From: Clostridium felsineum DSM 794 | GTDB taxonomy: Bacteria; Bacillota; Clostridia; Clostridiales; Clostridiaceae | Direction of reading: 5' to 3' | Assembly: GCF_002006355.2 (NCBI RefSeq) | Contig: NZ_CP096980.1 | Location: forward strand, 2,728,001 to 2,792,000 | DNA: 64,000 nucleotides | Part shown: in pieces, positions 26,899 through 35,516 of the stretch | How the letters are laid out: each line of letters begins with the position of its first letter | Position numbering within the stretch: the stretch's first letter is position 1 | Notes under the pieces: generated by a model | Databases searched by the model: none | The model's input: only the letters and a program-made list of their open reading frames with translations | Told to the model about the DNA's origin: nothing | Translations under genes and position numbers: made by a program

Positions 26899-27720
26899 TT
26901 AAATTTCAACAGGTATCTGTAACTGGCACAGGTCGGTTTTACTTCTACTGCTATAAAAAGTAGCATCTAGAATACATGCATCAATTATATCTCCTACTAT
27001 TTTATAATTATTATTATTTATCCATTTAATAAGATTTTCTAAATCCGTAGTGTTATATGGCATTCCATATTTATACATACAAGCATATTTTCCCTTTGGT
27101 AACACAATAGTATTTTCAATAGGATATTCTACATCTGGCAAAACTATAAAACCTCCTGCATCTTCAAAAATATACTCTTTATCTATTTTATCCTTCTTTA
27201 TAATAACACCAAATTCACTAGCTGGAAGAATATTGTGTTTGTTAATTATCTTCCGTATTTTAACTTGAGTAAGGTGCAGTTCTTCTCTGGATATTTCCTT
27301 CTCAAACGGTATAAATATTACTCTTCTTTCTCCAAATTCCTCTACCATAGGTCTATACAATTCATCTTTGAATTCTTCTACACTAGAATATAAATTCAGC
27401 CTTTCTTCTATAGATGCACGTACTTTATTTAACTTTTCTATTTCTTCATCAATAAATTTTTCATGACACTTTAATAAGGATATAGCACTTCTAGTATCCC
27501 TATTTTTTATATGCTTTTTTATATCTTCCAGCTTAACACCTATAGATTTTAAGAAACAAATTTCTCTTAAGAAAGGAATTTGATACACACTATAATACCT
27601 ATATGCATTCTTATCAATGTATATAGGTTTAAACAAATCTATCTTGTCATAATAAATCAGTGTTTGCCTTGAAAGATTATGTATTTTCGCCATTTGACTT
27701 ATTGATAAGTAATTTTCCAA
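26899..27720 (-). CDS. MerR-family multidrug-type regulator
   Basis: About 274 residues. N-terminal winged helix YLSISQMAKIHNLSRQTLIYYDKIDLFKP, then YRYYSVYQIPFLREICFLKSIGVKLEDIKKHI; the C-terminal half is a GyrI-like ligand-binding domain (KGKYACMYKYGMP). It resembles BltR/BmrR regulators and the regulator at 6303-7109. The start is uncertain: GGGGG lies 8 nt before TTG 27720, while ATG 27735 and 27726 sit before or too near it. A MerR-type promoter with a 19-bp spacer drives this gene, suggesting autoregulation and control of the DUF554 gene. Confidence 0.82.
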   Translation of the reverse strand: MENYLSISQMAKIHNLSRQTLIYYDKIDLFKPIYIDKNAYRYYSVYQIPFLREICFLKSIGVKLEDIKKHIKNRDTRSAISLLKCHEKFIDEEIEKLNKVRASIEERLNLYSSVEEFKDELYRPMVEEFGERRVIFIPFEKEISREELHLTQVKIRKIINKHNILPASEFGVIIKKDKIDKEYIFEDAGGFIVLPDVEYPIENTIVLPKGKYACMYKYGMPYNTTDLENLIKWINNNNYKIVGDIIDACILDATFYSSRSKTDLCQLQIPVEI

Positions 27721-27786
27721 CTTCATTTCCCCCATAATTTTCTTATATTACCGGCAAATATATTATATAGGGTTTCTTACATTTAA

Positions 27787-27817
27787 ATTATAAAGTGTAT
27801 TACGACTATACAGTCAA
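27787..27817 (-). promoter_or_regulatory. MerR-type promoter with 19-bp spacer, autoregulatory
   Basis: Minus strand: TTGACT (27812-27817), 19-bp spacer, TATAAT (27787-27792). The spacer holds TGTAT ... ATACA arms around a 7-nt centre. Same geometry and same -35 sequence as the promoter at 6257-6287. Confidence 0.7.
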
Positions 27818-27847
27818 TAATTATTTTTAAATTTGTAGAAACACAAA

Positions 27848-27871
27848 AAAGGGGCAATGTTAATCCCCTTT
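27848..27871 (-). terminator. Terminator of the glucan synthase gene
   Basis: AAAGGGG (27848-27854) pairs with CCCCTTT (27865-27871); TTTTTTG follows on the minus strand, 37 nt after the synthase stop. Confidence 0.8.
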
Positions 27872-27907
27872 GCCTTAACTTATTTTACTACATTTATATC
27901 TAAAATA

Positions 27908-30211
27908 CTAATATATTATATCTTCTTTAACTTCTACAATATCGTTAACTAAGTTATCCTTATATTCTACATCTCCATTTAACAATCTTACTAAATCGTA
28001 GTTTATGAATTCATTATAATTGGCAACTTTATATACTAATACATCTTTTCTATTTTTATCTGATAGGGTTTTATCATAAATACAATGAAGGCTAATATTG
28101 AGTTCTTTAACTATAGGTATTGTAAACTCATCATATTTTTTACTTTCTTCAACTGCAATGTACATATAGTTAAAATCTAATACACGTATACTAGTTTCAT
28201 TTTCTGCTGCCAATATTTTTATATCTCTATTGATTTTTACTCTAGGAAGCTTTCTATTTAAAGTAAAAATTCTTTTTCTTCTATTTCTTATATTTCTAAA
28301 TATGTTAATAAGCATAAAGTCTCTCTTTTGTTTCTCAGGAAATGGCGGTACTCTATCATATAGTATTAGTATTAACTCTGAAAAATTTTCTTTGTCAATA
28401 TCAGTAATATTAAATACATATTTATAATCACTTTTAAAATTATCTACTCTTACTATTTTCCCAAGAAAGGTTGCTGAATTTCTAGCTGTTTTTATCCCTA
28501 TTGTGTAATTCTTATCTGGCTCTAGACACATTGGCTTCGCTATCTTTATGGATACTCCTGTTTCTGATATATCCACAGTTTTGCCTATAACCTTATTATC
28601 ATTATTCACTATATAAGCCTCTTCTCCTACGAATATTCTTTCGTTATTTCTAAATTTAGGCCTTTCAGAGGCAAAGAAAATAGCCATTCCTAGCAAATAC
28701 AAATTATAAACAAGCCAGAATAAATTTATTATATATTGAGCTTGGAAATTACTGGTTACATATAAGTATATTATCTTAATGATTCCAATTAGAGATAGTA
28801 CTGCTATAACTATCTGAACTCTAACAAGCTCGAATCTATTTATAAAATTATCACGCTTTATATTTTCCTTTGGAGTTACCTTGAATTTAGACATTTTAAA
28901 GCCAAAGGTTTCTTTTAAAACTCCCTTTGTTATCTGCGGAAACAATATAGTATCATATATATGACTCCAAGAAACCGTTCTTACCTTATCTGAAAAATGA
29001 TAAAAAGCTATATTTGTGAAAACAAACATTGGCAGCCATATTTCTAACATTTGAAGAGCTGGTGTTGATAATACCACAACATTAAATACAGAGAACATTA
29101 TTGGCGCCATAAAAAATATCAATCTCCATATTCCAAAATACCAATAGGAAAATGCACTAAAATACATTATCTTTTGATATATGTTAAGACCCTTCATAAA
29201 TAAAGGATTAAAGGCTTTAAAGGTTTGTATTACACCTCTACCCCAGCGTATTCTTTGACTGTATAAATCCTCAAGACTTTCAGGTGATAAACCCGATGCA
29301 TGTATTTCATTTAAATATATACATTTATATCCTCTACTTTGAATTTTCATTCCAGTAGCAAAATCTTCTGTAATTGTTCCAACCACCAGTCCTCCTATTT
29401 CATTTAAAGCTTCTCTTGATAGAACTGTATTAGATCCAGCATAAATTATTGCATTAAATCTACCCTTTCCCGCTTGTATTAATCTTGAAAATAAATTCTG
29501 TTCATTGGGAATAGTTCGTTCCGTAAATAGATTATATTGAAATGGGTCTGCATTATAAAAATTTTGTGGTACTTGTACAAATCCTATTTTTTCTCCCTGC
29601 ATAAAGAAAGGAATAGTTTTAAGTAAAAAATCATGCATTGGAATCATATCTGCATCAAAAGTTACTACATAGGGAGAATCAGTTTTACTTAAGGCATTAT
29701 TTAAATTTCCTGCCTTTGCATGAGCATTATCATTTCTTGTTATATACCCTATATTAAGGCTTTCACATAATTTTTTTATTTCTTCTCTTTTCCCATCATC
29801 ACATATATAAATATGCACCTTTTCTTTATTCGGATAGTCCATATTCTTACAACCTACCAAGGTTTTATATAGAAGCTCCTCTGGTTCATTGTAAGTAGCG
29901 ATAAAAATATCCACGTTGGGAAACTCTTTATCACCCACTTCTGGAGTTTTTGGTGTTTTAATATCCCATAGTGTTAAATAAAACATAGAGGATTCAAGAA
30001 ATCCCATTGCTTCAGCAATAAATAACATATATGCCGCTATTAAGGATATATACCCAAAGGTTTTTGGTATAGTGTAAGAGAATCTCCAATATAAGTAAAT
30101 ACTGTAACTAGCATAAAACGTAAATAGTATTACAGTCTTATAAAATAAATGTGCTATTCTTTTTCTTTTGTAATTTTTTACTTGCTGTACCTTCACTGAT
30201 CTCTTATCCAA
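27908..30211 (-). CDS. BcsA-like processive glycosyltransferase with PilZ domain
   Basis: 767 residues. Membrane helices flank a GT2 domain: DIFIATYNEP, ICDDGKR, TFDADMIP, TITEDFATG and the processive motif SQRIRWGRG. Further helices follow, then a PilZ domain with RPKFR (RxxxR) and DISETGVSI (DxSxxG), the c-di-GMP-binding residues. This is the cellulose-synthase layout; cellulose or a related beta-glucan is likely, activated by c-di-GMP. No BcsB, BcsZ or other partner is adjacent. Start TTG at 30211 after AGGTGAG. A diguanylate cyclase is encoded at 52-53.7 kb. Confidence 0.88.
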   Translation of the reverse strand: MDKRSVKVQQVKNYKRKRIAHLFYKTVILFTFYASYSIYLYWRFSYTIPKTFGYISLIAAYMLFIAEAMGFLESSMFYLTLWDIKTPKTPEVGDKEFPNVDIFIATYNEPEELLYKTLVGCKNMDYPNKEKVHIYICDDGKREEIKKLCESLNIGYITRNDNAHAKAGNLNNALSKTDSPYVVTFDADMIPMHDFLLKTIPFFMQGEKIGFVQVPQNFYNADPFQYNLFTERTIPNEQNLFSRLIQAGKGRFNAIIYAGSNTVLSREALNEIGGLVVGTITEDFATGMKIQSRGYKCIYLNEIHASGLSPESLEDLYSQRIRWGRGVIQTFKAFNPLFMKGLNIYQKIMYFSAFSYWYFGIWRLIFFMAPIMFSVFNVVVLSTPALQMLEIWLPMFVFTNIAFYHFSDKVRTVSWSHIYDTILFPQITKGVLKETFGFKMSKFKVTPKENIKRDNFINRFELVRVQIVIAVLSLIGIIKIIYLYVTSNFQAQYIINLFWLVYNLYLLGMAIFFASERPKFRNNERIFVGEEAYIVNNDNKVIGKTVDISETGVSIKIAKPMCLEPDKNYTIGIKTARNSATFLGKIVRVDNFKSDYKYVFNITDIDKENFSELILILYDRVPPFPEKQKRDFMLINIFRNIRNRRKRIFTLNRKLPRVKINRDIKILAAENETSIRVLDFNYMYIAVEESKKYDEFTIPIVKELNISLHCIYDKTLSDKNRKDVLVYKVANYNEFINYDLVRLLNGDVEYKDNLVNDIVEVKEDIIY

Positions 30212-30358
30212 TTGCTCACCTGCTTTTAGTTATATTTAGCACTGATTGTATAGTCCAATATTTATCTTTAGACTTTTTTATACAATTTTCTACATAAAAT
30301 GCTATTGTTATTATATCGAAGCTTTTATTCATTCTTTGATATTTTATATAACAAAAAA

Positions 30359-30384
30359 AGATGTAGATTTTACCCTCTACATCT
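30359..30384 (-). terminator. Terminator of the DUF4405 gene
   Basis: AGATGTAG (30359-30366) pairs with CTACATCT (30377-30384); TTTTTTTG follows on the minus strand, 27 nt after the DUF4405 stop. It isolates that gene from the glucan synthase. Confidence 0.85.
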
Positions 30385-30410
30385 AATAAACTATTTAATT
30401 TACCTTTACC

Positions 30411-31202
30411 TTATATTGAGGCTTTAAGCTTTCTTTTTAACAATGCTTTTTCAGAATAATACAAGACTACTAAAAACACTCCTATAATAGACATATCCTG
30501 TGCTACACCACTTATAATATTTCCATTTACTCCTTTTTCTCTAACCAAACCAGTTTTATGTTTAATATTATCCTTCATGCCTTCATTAGGCTTTGGTGCT
30601 TTAGCCGCTGTTTCTTTCAATTCATGCTTAGGCACTGATTTAAAAGCAAGTGTAATCTTAGAAACATAGTTAATTGATACAATACTATATAATCCAAATA
30701 CTAATATTACTACAGCTATCAATTTAGCAGCATAGCCAAATGCTTTGCTTTCTCCATTAACTCCCACAATCTTTTTAAATACATTCATAACCCACTTCCA
30801 GTGCAAGCCTAAATGAATTCCTATAAGTGCCAAACCTATAAACGCTGAAGTAATATGTGTTCTTTCATTAAATAGTCCATTATATATACCTAGGTTTGGA
30901 AATAAAAATTTTGAAATAGCTAGTCCGCTTATAATAATTATTATCATATCAATAAATGTAATTATGTTCAAAAAGTAAACTAACCTAGCTCTCACAGCCA
31001 TCTTTTTATTAAAAACAGCTAAGGTCATATTTTTTATCCATTTAATATTTAAAATCATATGAAATACTACTGCTGCTCCTATTATAACTCCTATGATTTC
31101 GTGGATTCCATGTACGTGAAGAAACTTTGAATTGAATACTAATAAAAATATTATTCCCATTAAAAGATCCAGTGTAAACTTTAAGAAATTAATCTTTCTC
31201 AC
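30411..31202 (-). CDS. DUF4405 membrane protein (cytochrome b561-like)
   Basis: 263 residues with about six helices. Histidines that could bind haem lie in FLHVHGIHEIIGVIIGAAVVFHMILN and TSAFIGLALIGIHLGLHWKWV, the DUF4405 signature, plus a seventh hydrophobic segment near the C-terminus. The start is GTG at 31202 after AAGGGGG. Presumed membrane electron-transfer or haem protein; function unproven. Confidence 0.75.
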   Translation of the reverse strand: MRKINFLKFTLDLLMGIIFLLVFNSKFLHVHGIHEIIGVIIGAAVVFHMILNIKWIKNMTLAVFNKKMAVRARLVYFLNIITFIDMIIIIISGLAISKFLFPNLGIYNGLFNERTHITSAFIGLALIGIHLGLHWKWVMNVFKKIVGVNGESKAFGYAAKLIAVVILVFGLYSIVSINYVSKITLAFKSVPKHELKETAAKAPKPNEGMKDNIKHKTGLVREKGVNGNIISGVAQDMSIIGVFLVVLYYSEKALLKRKLKASI

Positions 31203-31455
31203 TAAAAAAACCCCCTTCCTTTAATATTCCTTATATACTTTACATATAGAAAATTAAATGTGGACTAACATTTCTATAAATAAAATATACAAATCCCTCT
31301 AATGTAAATAATATCAAATAAAGCTTAATTTTTGCTGAGAATTTATTTAACAAATTAAAAATTAATACAATTTTATCCACAACTAGTATCCTGTAGCATG
31401 AAATAAAGGTATACTTTCTCACTTATTTTAAGTGTAAAAATTATATTAATACTTA

Positions 31456-31506
31456 TTGACAATTATTCAGAAATATTTTATTATATAGTTATGTTAAACG
31501 ATTACA
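31456..31506 (+). promoter_or_regulatory. Promoter and cre-like site of the carboxylesterase gene
   Basis: TTGACA (31456-31461), 17-bp spacer, TATTAT (31479-31484). TGTTAAACGATTACA at 31492-31506, over the transcription start, is a near-palindrome like clostridial CcpA sites (one base longer than the classic cre). Carbon-catabolite repression would fit the antiterminator target just downstream. Confidence 0.6.
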
Positions 31507-31517
31507 AGCAAATATAT

Positions 31518-31598
31518 GGATTGTTACTGTGCAAACAGGCGAAACCTTAATTAATAAAAAGAAGTTTTTTATTTCTTTTTATTAATTAAGGTTTTTTT
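31518..31598 (+). promoter_or_regulatory. BglG/LicT-type antiterminator target (RAT) overlapping a terminator
   Basis: 31518-31546 reads GGATTGTTACTG, a short variable loop, then CAGGCGAAACC. This matches the Bacillus licS/bglP RAT closely. Its last CC starts the 19-bp stem CCTTAATTAATAAAAAGAA (31545-31563) that pairs with 31573-31591 and is followed by TTTTTTT. So transcription stops here unless a PTS-controlled antiterminator binds the RAT. This makes the downstream esterase inducible by a beta-glucoside-type sugar. Confidence 0.88.
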
Positions 31599-31641
31599 AT
31601 TAAAATACCTTTAATATTACCAAAAATAGGGGGTCTACAAA

Positions 31642-33360
31642 ATGAAAAAGTTCAAAAAAATTGCCACTCTTTCTGCAACTTTAATTTTTATTACTACACT
31701 TACCTCTTTTAAAAACACTACTACAAAGGCTTATGCTAATCACAATAAATATAAGTATACAGGAACTATAGACCAAGCAACAAAATATGGTACTGTAGAA
31801 GGATTAGTTGACAGTAATACTAACACACTCCAGTGGCTAGGCGTACCTTACGCTAAAGCTCCTATAGGGTCCTTAAGGTGGAAAGCTCCTCAAGACCTTT
31901 CAAGCTGGACTGGAATAAAAGATGCAAAGAAATTCGGAAATGTTGCAACTCAATTAGATTCCACAGGCAAAAATGTAATTGGAAGTGAAGACTGTTTGTA
32001 TCTAAACATTTGGAGACCAAATACAAAAGAAAAAAATCTTCCTGTTCTCGTATTTGCTCATGGCGGTGGTAATATTACAGGTTCAGGAGCAAGTTTTCAA
32101 GGTGATATTTTAGCTAACAGAACAAACTCTATTGTAATTTCTATTAACTACAGATTAGGAGCTATGGGATGGTTTTTAAATGATGCTGTAAAGGATGGAA
32201 ATAAATTAGATGATTCAGGTAACTATGGTTTATTAGATATCTTTAAATCATTAGATTGGGTTAACAAGAATATAAGTGATTTTGGTGGAAATCCTGACAA
32301 TGTAACACTATCAGGACAATCCGCAGGTGCTAGAGACGTAATAGCTAGTTTAATTTCTCCTATATCAAAGGGATTATATGAAAAGGCAATACCTATGAGT
32401 GGTGGAATGACCTTGACAAGTACTGATGAAGGTAAAAACTTCTCTAATCAAATGATAGAAAAACTATTAGTTAAACAAGGAAAAGCTCTTAATGAAGCTG
32501 ATGCAGCAAAATGGATTAAAAACCAATCTAAGTCGCAGCTAAATACATATTTAAAATCTGTAGATTCAAAAGAATTAGTCTCTTTATATGGAAGTGTAGC
32601 TATAAAGATGAATCCATTCCCTCATTTATATAAGGATGGCTATGTTATACCAAAGGATGGCTTCAATGAAATCAAAAAAGGCAACTATAATAATGTACCT
32701 ATAATAGTTGGAAGTATGTCAAATGAATTCACTCTCTTTTCTGCCACAGATCCTTATTTTGGAGGAAGTGTTTTAAACCAAAGTATATTTAATGATCCTA
32801 CAAAATCAAAAATATATACTGATTCAATATATTATGGAAGCAAATTATATTCAGGCTTTAATGCTGACAATGTAGCAGATTTAATAGCTTCAAGTAATAA
32901 AAAAGATAATGGTATTTATGCTTATAGATGTGGATGGGGTACACAAGATGGTGTTATAACAAATAATACAAAATATTTTGCAGCTGCTCATGGACTTGAT
33001 ATAGATTTAATTACAGGTCACTACAATATGGGAAATTATTTTAGCGGTTTCTATACTGATGCAAACAAACCTGGACGTGATTCTCTTGGCACTGTTATGG
33101 ATAGCTACCTTAAGAACTTCTTATATACTGGCAATCCTAATGGTAATAAATTAACCAAATGGGGTACATGGCAAACATCAAATAAAAAAGCTAGAATAAT
33201 GAAATTTGATGCAACTACAAATACTTCATTAACTTCCATGTCAAAAGAACATCTAGTAAAGCAGGATATAATTGATGAAATGAATAGTTCCTTACCTAAA
33301 GATGAAAGAGATATAATTGTAAATAGTTTATTCAATGGCCGTTTTTTCTGGCAGTATTAA
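31642..33360 (+). CDS. Secreted type-B carboxylesterase
   Basis: 572 residues with a signal peptide (KKFKKIATLSATLIFITTLTS, cleavage near AYA). The alpha/beta hydrolase has an EDCLYLNIWRP loop, oxyanion HGGG, nucleophile Ser in LSGQSAGARD, acidic residue in SNEFTLF, and His in AAHGLDIDL. The family (carboxylesterase/lipase type B) hydrolyses esters, here plausibly on plant material. AGGGGGT precedes ATG 31642. Expression is gated by the RAT/terminator upstream, unusual for an esterase and suggesting co-use with beta-glucosides or phenolic glucosides. Confidence 0.88.
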   Translation: MKKFKKIATLSATLIFITTLTSFKNTTTKAYANHNKYKYTGTIDQATKYGTVEGLVDSNTNTLQWLGVPYAKAPIGSLRWKAPQDLSSWTGIKDAKKFGNVATQLDSTGKNVIGSEDCLYLNIWRPNTKEKNLPVLVFAHGGGNITGSGASFQGDILANRTNSIVISINYRLGAMGWFLNDAVKDGNKLDDSGNYGLLDIFKSLDWVNKNISDFGGNPDNVTLSGQSAGARDVIASLISPISKGLYEKAIPMSGGMTLTSTDEGKNFSNQMIEKLLVKQGKALNEADAAKWIKNQSKSQLNTYLKSVDSKELVSLYGSVAIKMNPFPHLYKDGYVIPKDGFNEIKKGNYNNVPIIVGSMSNEFTLFSATDPYFGGSVLNQSIFNDPTKSKIYTDSIYYGSKLYSGFNADNVADLIASSNKKDNGIYAYRCGWGTQDGVITNNTKYFAAAHGLDIDLITGHYNMGNYFSGFYTDANKPGRDSLGTVMDSYLKNFLYTGNPNGNKLTKWGTWQTSNKKARIMKFDATTNTSLTSMSKEHLVKQDIIDEMNSSLPKDERDIIVNSLFNGRFFWQY

Positions 33361-33389
33361 TATAATACAAAAAATATATAACTAAATAT

Positions 33390-33441
33390 GGATTTATGGT
33401 AACCTTAGAAAATAGAATCATTTGTATCCTGCCATAAATCC
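33390..33441. terminator. Bidirectional hairpin between esterase and VIT gene
   Basis: GGATTTATGG (33390-33399) pairs with CCATAAATCC (33432-33441) around a long loop, with an AT-rich T-containing tail. It lies between convergent genes. Confidence 0.55.
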
Positions 33442-33460
33442 TATATTTTAAATTTATTTA

Positions 33461-34345
33461 TTAAATATCAATACCTAAGAATTTCTTAACCAACAAACCT
33501 ATAATAAAAGAAATTGCTGCAACCGAGAGGCTAATACCTGCCATCTCTATAAACTGCTTTTTAAAAGAAAGATCTTTTGCAATAGAAATGTAGTAGTTAA
33601 AACCTGCAATAATTAAAATTACTAATATCAGCATAATGCCCAATGCTAAACCATATGCTTTCTCCGGAAGTAAAAGATACGGTAGTATTAGTAGTACCAC
33701 AGTAATTAAATAGGCAATACCTGTATAAGTAGCAGCTTTTAGTGAACTTTTATCCCCTTCTGATCTTGAGGATAAAAACTCTGAAGCTGCCATAGATAAG
33801 GTTGCCGAAATTCCTGTGATAAGCCCTGCCAGTGATATAAGTTTATTGCTCTGCATTGCAAAAGTATATCCTGCAAGACTTCCCGTAAACTCAACTAAAG
33901 CATCATTTAATCCAAGCACCATAGATCCAACATACTGAAGACGTTCTTCATCCAATAAATCTATCAATTTTTTTTCATGCTCAACTTCATCATTGAATAC
34001 AGAAAGAGCTTCAGGTACTTTATCAAGTAAAAGTTGTTGTATTTTACTTTCATATAGATTTTTGCTATTTAGCATTTTCTCCATCAATTTAATTGCAAAG
34101 GTAAATCCAAAAAACTTAGCCATACAAGAATAGTAAAACACTCTAAACCTTGAAGCCGGCATATCAACTTCTGTGTATTTTTTCCATATATCATAGTGCT
34201 TCTTCTCTTCATCAGCTATTTTAAGCAAAGTTGTTCTATTTACATCGTTTTTAATATATTTTGCAATTTTTAAATATGTTAGCCTCTCAGTTATTTCGGC
34301 TATTTGAAGTTGTTTTAGTGTTGCTATTAAGTTACTATCAATCAT
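33461..34345 (-). CDS. Ferritin-like/VIT1 fusion membrane protein
   Basis: About 294 residues. The N-terminal ~140 residues are a rubrerythrin-like four-helix domain with ExxH pairs (ADEEKKHYDIW, DEVEHEKKLID). The rest has the VIT1/CCC1 transporter pattern LVEFTGSLAGYTFAMQ, GLITGISATLSMAASEFLS and 4-5 helices. The family moves Fe2+ or Mn2+ across membranes (seen in MbfA). GGAGG precedes ATG 34345. It lies next to thioredoxin and peroxidase genes, so metal/oxidative stress defence is likely. Confidence 0.85.
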   Translation of the reverse strand: MIDSNLIATLKQLQIAEITERLTYLKIAKYIKNDVNRTTLLKIADEEKKHYDIWKKYTEVDMPASRFRVFYYSCMAKFFGFTFAIKLMEKMLNSKNLYESKIQQLLLDKVPEALSVFNDEVEHEKKLIDLLDEERLQYVGSMVLGLNDALVEFTGSLAGYTFAMQSNKLISLAGLITGISATLSMAASEFLSSRSEGDKSSLKAATYTGIAYLITVVLLILPYLLLPEKAYGLALGIMLILVILIIAGFNYYISIAKDLSFKKQFIEMAGISLSVAAISFIIGLLVKKFLGIDI

Positions 34346-34495
34346 AAAGACCTCCATTAATGAATTTCAGAATAACTTATATACGTAATATTATTGTTCT
34401 TAATTCAAGCTTTTTTTCTCATCCATATATGGTTTATACCTAATAAGCAACCTTTTATTTTAAGAAATTTATTCACCTTAGTTCCATATTTATAT

Positions 34496-34819
34496 TTAAT
34501 TATTTTTCATTAAAACATTTTCTATGCTTTTTTCAATTGATTTCTTAGGTAAAAAGCCTGTTATTACTTCTTGCTTTATTCCATCTTTTAATATTAACAT
34601 TGTAGGTATATTAGATACATCATAAGTATTTGCTATTTCTGCATTTTTATCCACATCAACTTTTAAAAATTTGGCCTTTCCATCCATTTCAGCTGATAGC
34701 TCTTCCAATATTGGACCTATCATCTTACAAGGTCCACACCATTCAGCAAAAAAATCCACAATAACTACACCTGAACCTATTTCTTTTTCAAATTCATTTT
34801 TGTCAGTTATTTTTATCAT
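34496..34819 (-). CDS. trxA: Thioredoxin
   Basis: 107 residues, full length. Active site FFAEWCGPCKMIGP, cis-proline in SNIPTMLI, C-terminal helix present. GAGGAGG precedes ATG 34819. It lies 47 nt after the peroxidase gene in the same direction. Clostridial Gpx homologues are reduced by thioredoxin, so the pair probably works as one peroxide-detoxifying unit. Confidence 0.93.
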   Translation of the reverse strand: MIKITDKNEFEKEIGSGVVIVDFFAEWCGPCKMIGPILEELSAEMDGKAKFLKVDVDKNAEIANTYDVSNIPTMLILKDGIKQEVITGFLPKKSIEKSIENVLMKNN

Positions 34820-34866
34820 TATAAGTCCTCCTCAAATCTTTCGTGGTTTTATTTTATTTAAACAAA

Positions 34867-35349
34867 TTACTGTACATTTAATAACTTTTCAATGTCCTTT
34901 TTAATCTTTAAGGGTGCAACTGTTGGCGCATATCTTTTAAATACATCCCCTTTTGTATCAATTAAAAATTTAGTAAAATTCCATTTTATTTTATTATTTA
35001 GTAGTCCCTTTGCTTCCTTAGTAAGATATTTATAAATAGGATGTGCATTATCTCCGTTTACATCTATTTTTTCAAACATGGTAAAAGTAACACCATAGTT
35101 TAATTTACAAAATTGATGTACTTCTTCATTAGTCCCTGGATCTTGGTTTGCAAATTGATTACATGGAAAACCTAAAATTTCTAGACCCTTGTCTTTATAT
35201 TCTTTATATAATTGTTCTAATTCTTCAAATTGAGGAGTTAAGCCGCATTTACTTGCAGTATTCACCACTAAAATCGCCTTACCCTTATAATCCTCCATTT
35301 TCACTTCTTCTCCATTCATTTTTTTTGCAGTAAAATCAAAAAAATTCAT
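34867..35349 (-). CDS. Glutathione peroxidase-like thiol peroxidase
   Basis: 160 residues (BsaA/Gpx family). Peroxidatic Cys in VNTASKCGLTPQ, Gln in FPCNQFANQDPG, Trp-Asn in KWNFTKFLID, so the Gpx tetrad is complete; the Cys in FPCNQ may be the resolving one. Cys instead of selenocysteine. Reduces peroxides, likely with the adjacent thioredoxin. AAAGGAG before ATG 35349. Confidence 0.92.
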   Translation of the reverse strand: MNFFDFTAKKMNGEEVKMEDYKGKAILVVNTASKCGLTPQFEELEQLYKEYKDKGLEILGFPCNQFANQDPGTNEEVHQFCKLNYGVTFTMFEKIDVNGDNAHPIYKYLTKEAKGLLNNKIKWNFTKFLIDTKGDVFKRYAPTVAPLKIKKDIEKLLNVQ

Positions 35350-35471
35350 ATTAAATCTCTCCTTTATTTAAATTTATATAAATTAAATTTTTCAAAATTG
35401 TATTGTACAAAATTGATTATACGTCATGTTATTCAAAATGTCAAATAAAATTTTCTTTATAATCATAAAAA

Positions 35472-35503
35472 AATATAACCAGAAGTTAAATTCCAGTTAT
35501 ATT
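35472..35503 (-). terminator. Terminator of the serine hydrolase gene
   Basis: AATATAAC (35472-35479) pairs with GTTATATT (35496-35503), then TTTTTTTATG on the minus strand, 14 nt past the stop. Confidence 0.7.
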
Positions 35504-35516
35504 CGTAACTATTTAA

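Noticed and set aside
31240..31422. 60-residue ORF on the minus strand between the DUF4405 gene and the esterase
   Set aside because: No ribosome site, hydrophobic AT-driven composition, and it lies just upstream of a GTG-started gene; most likely chance.
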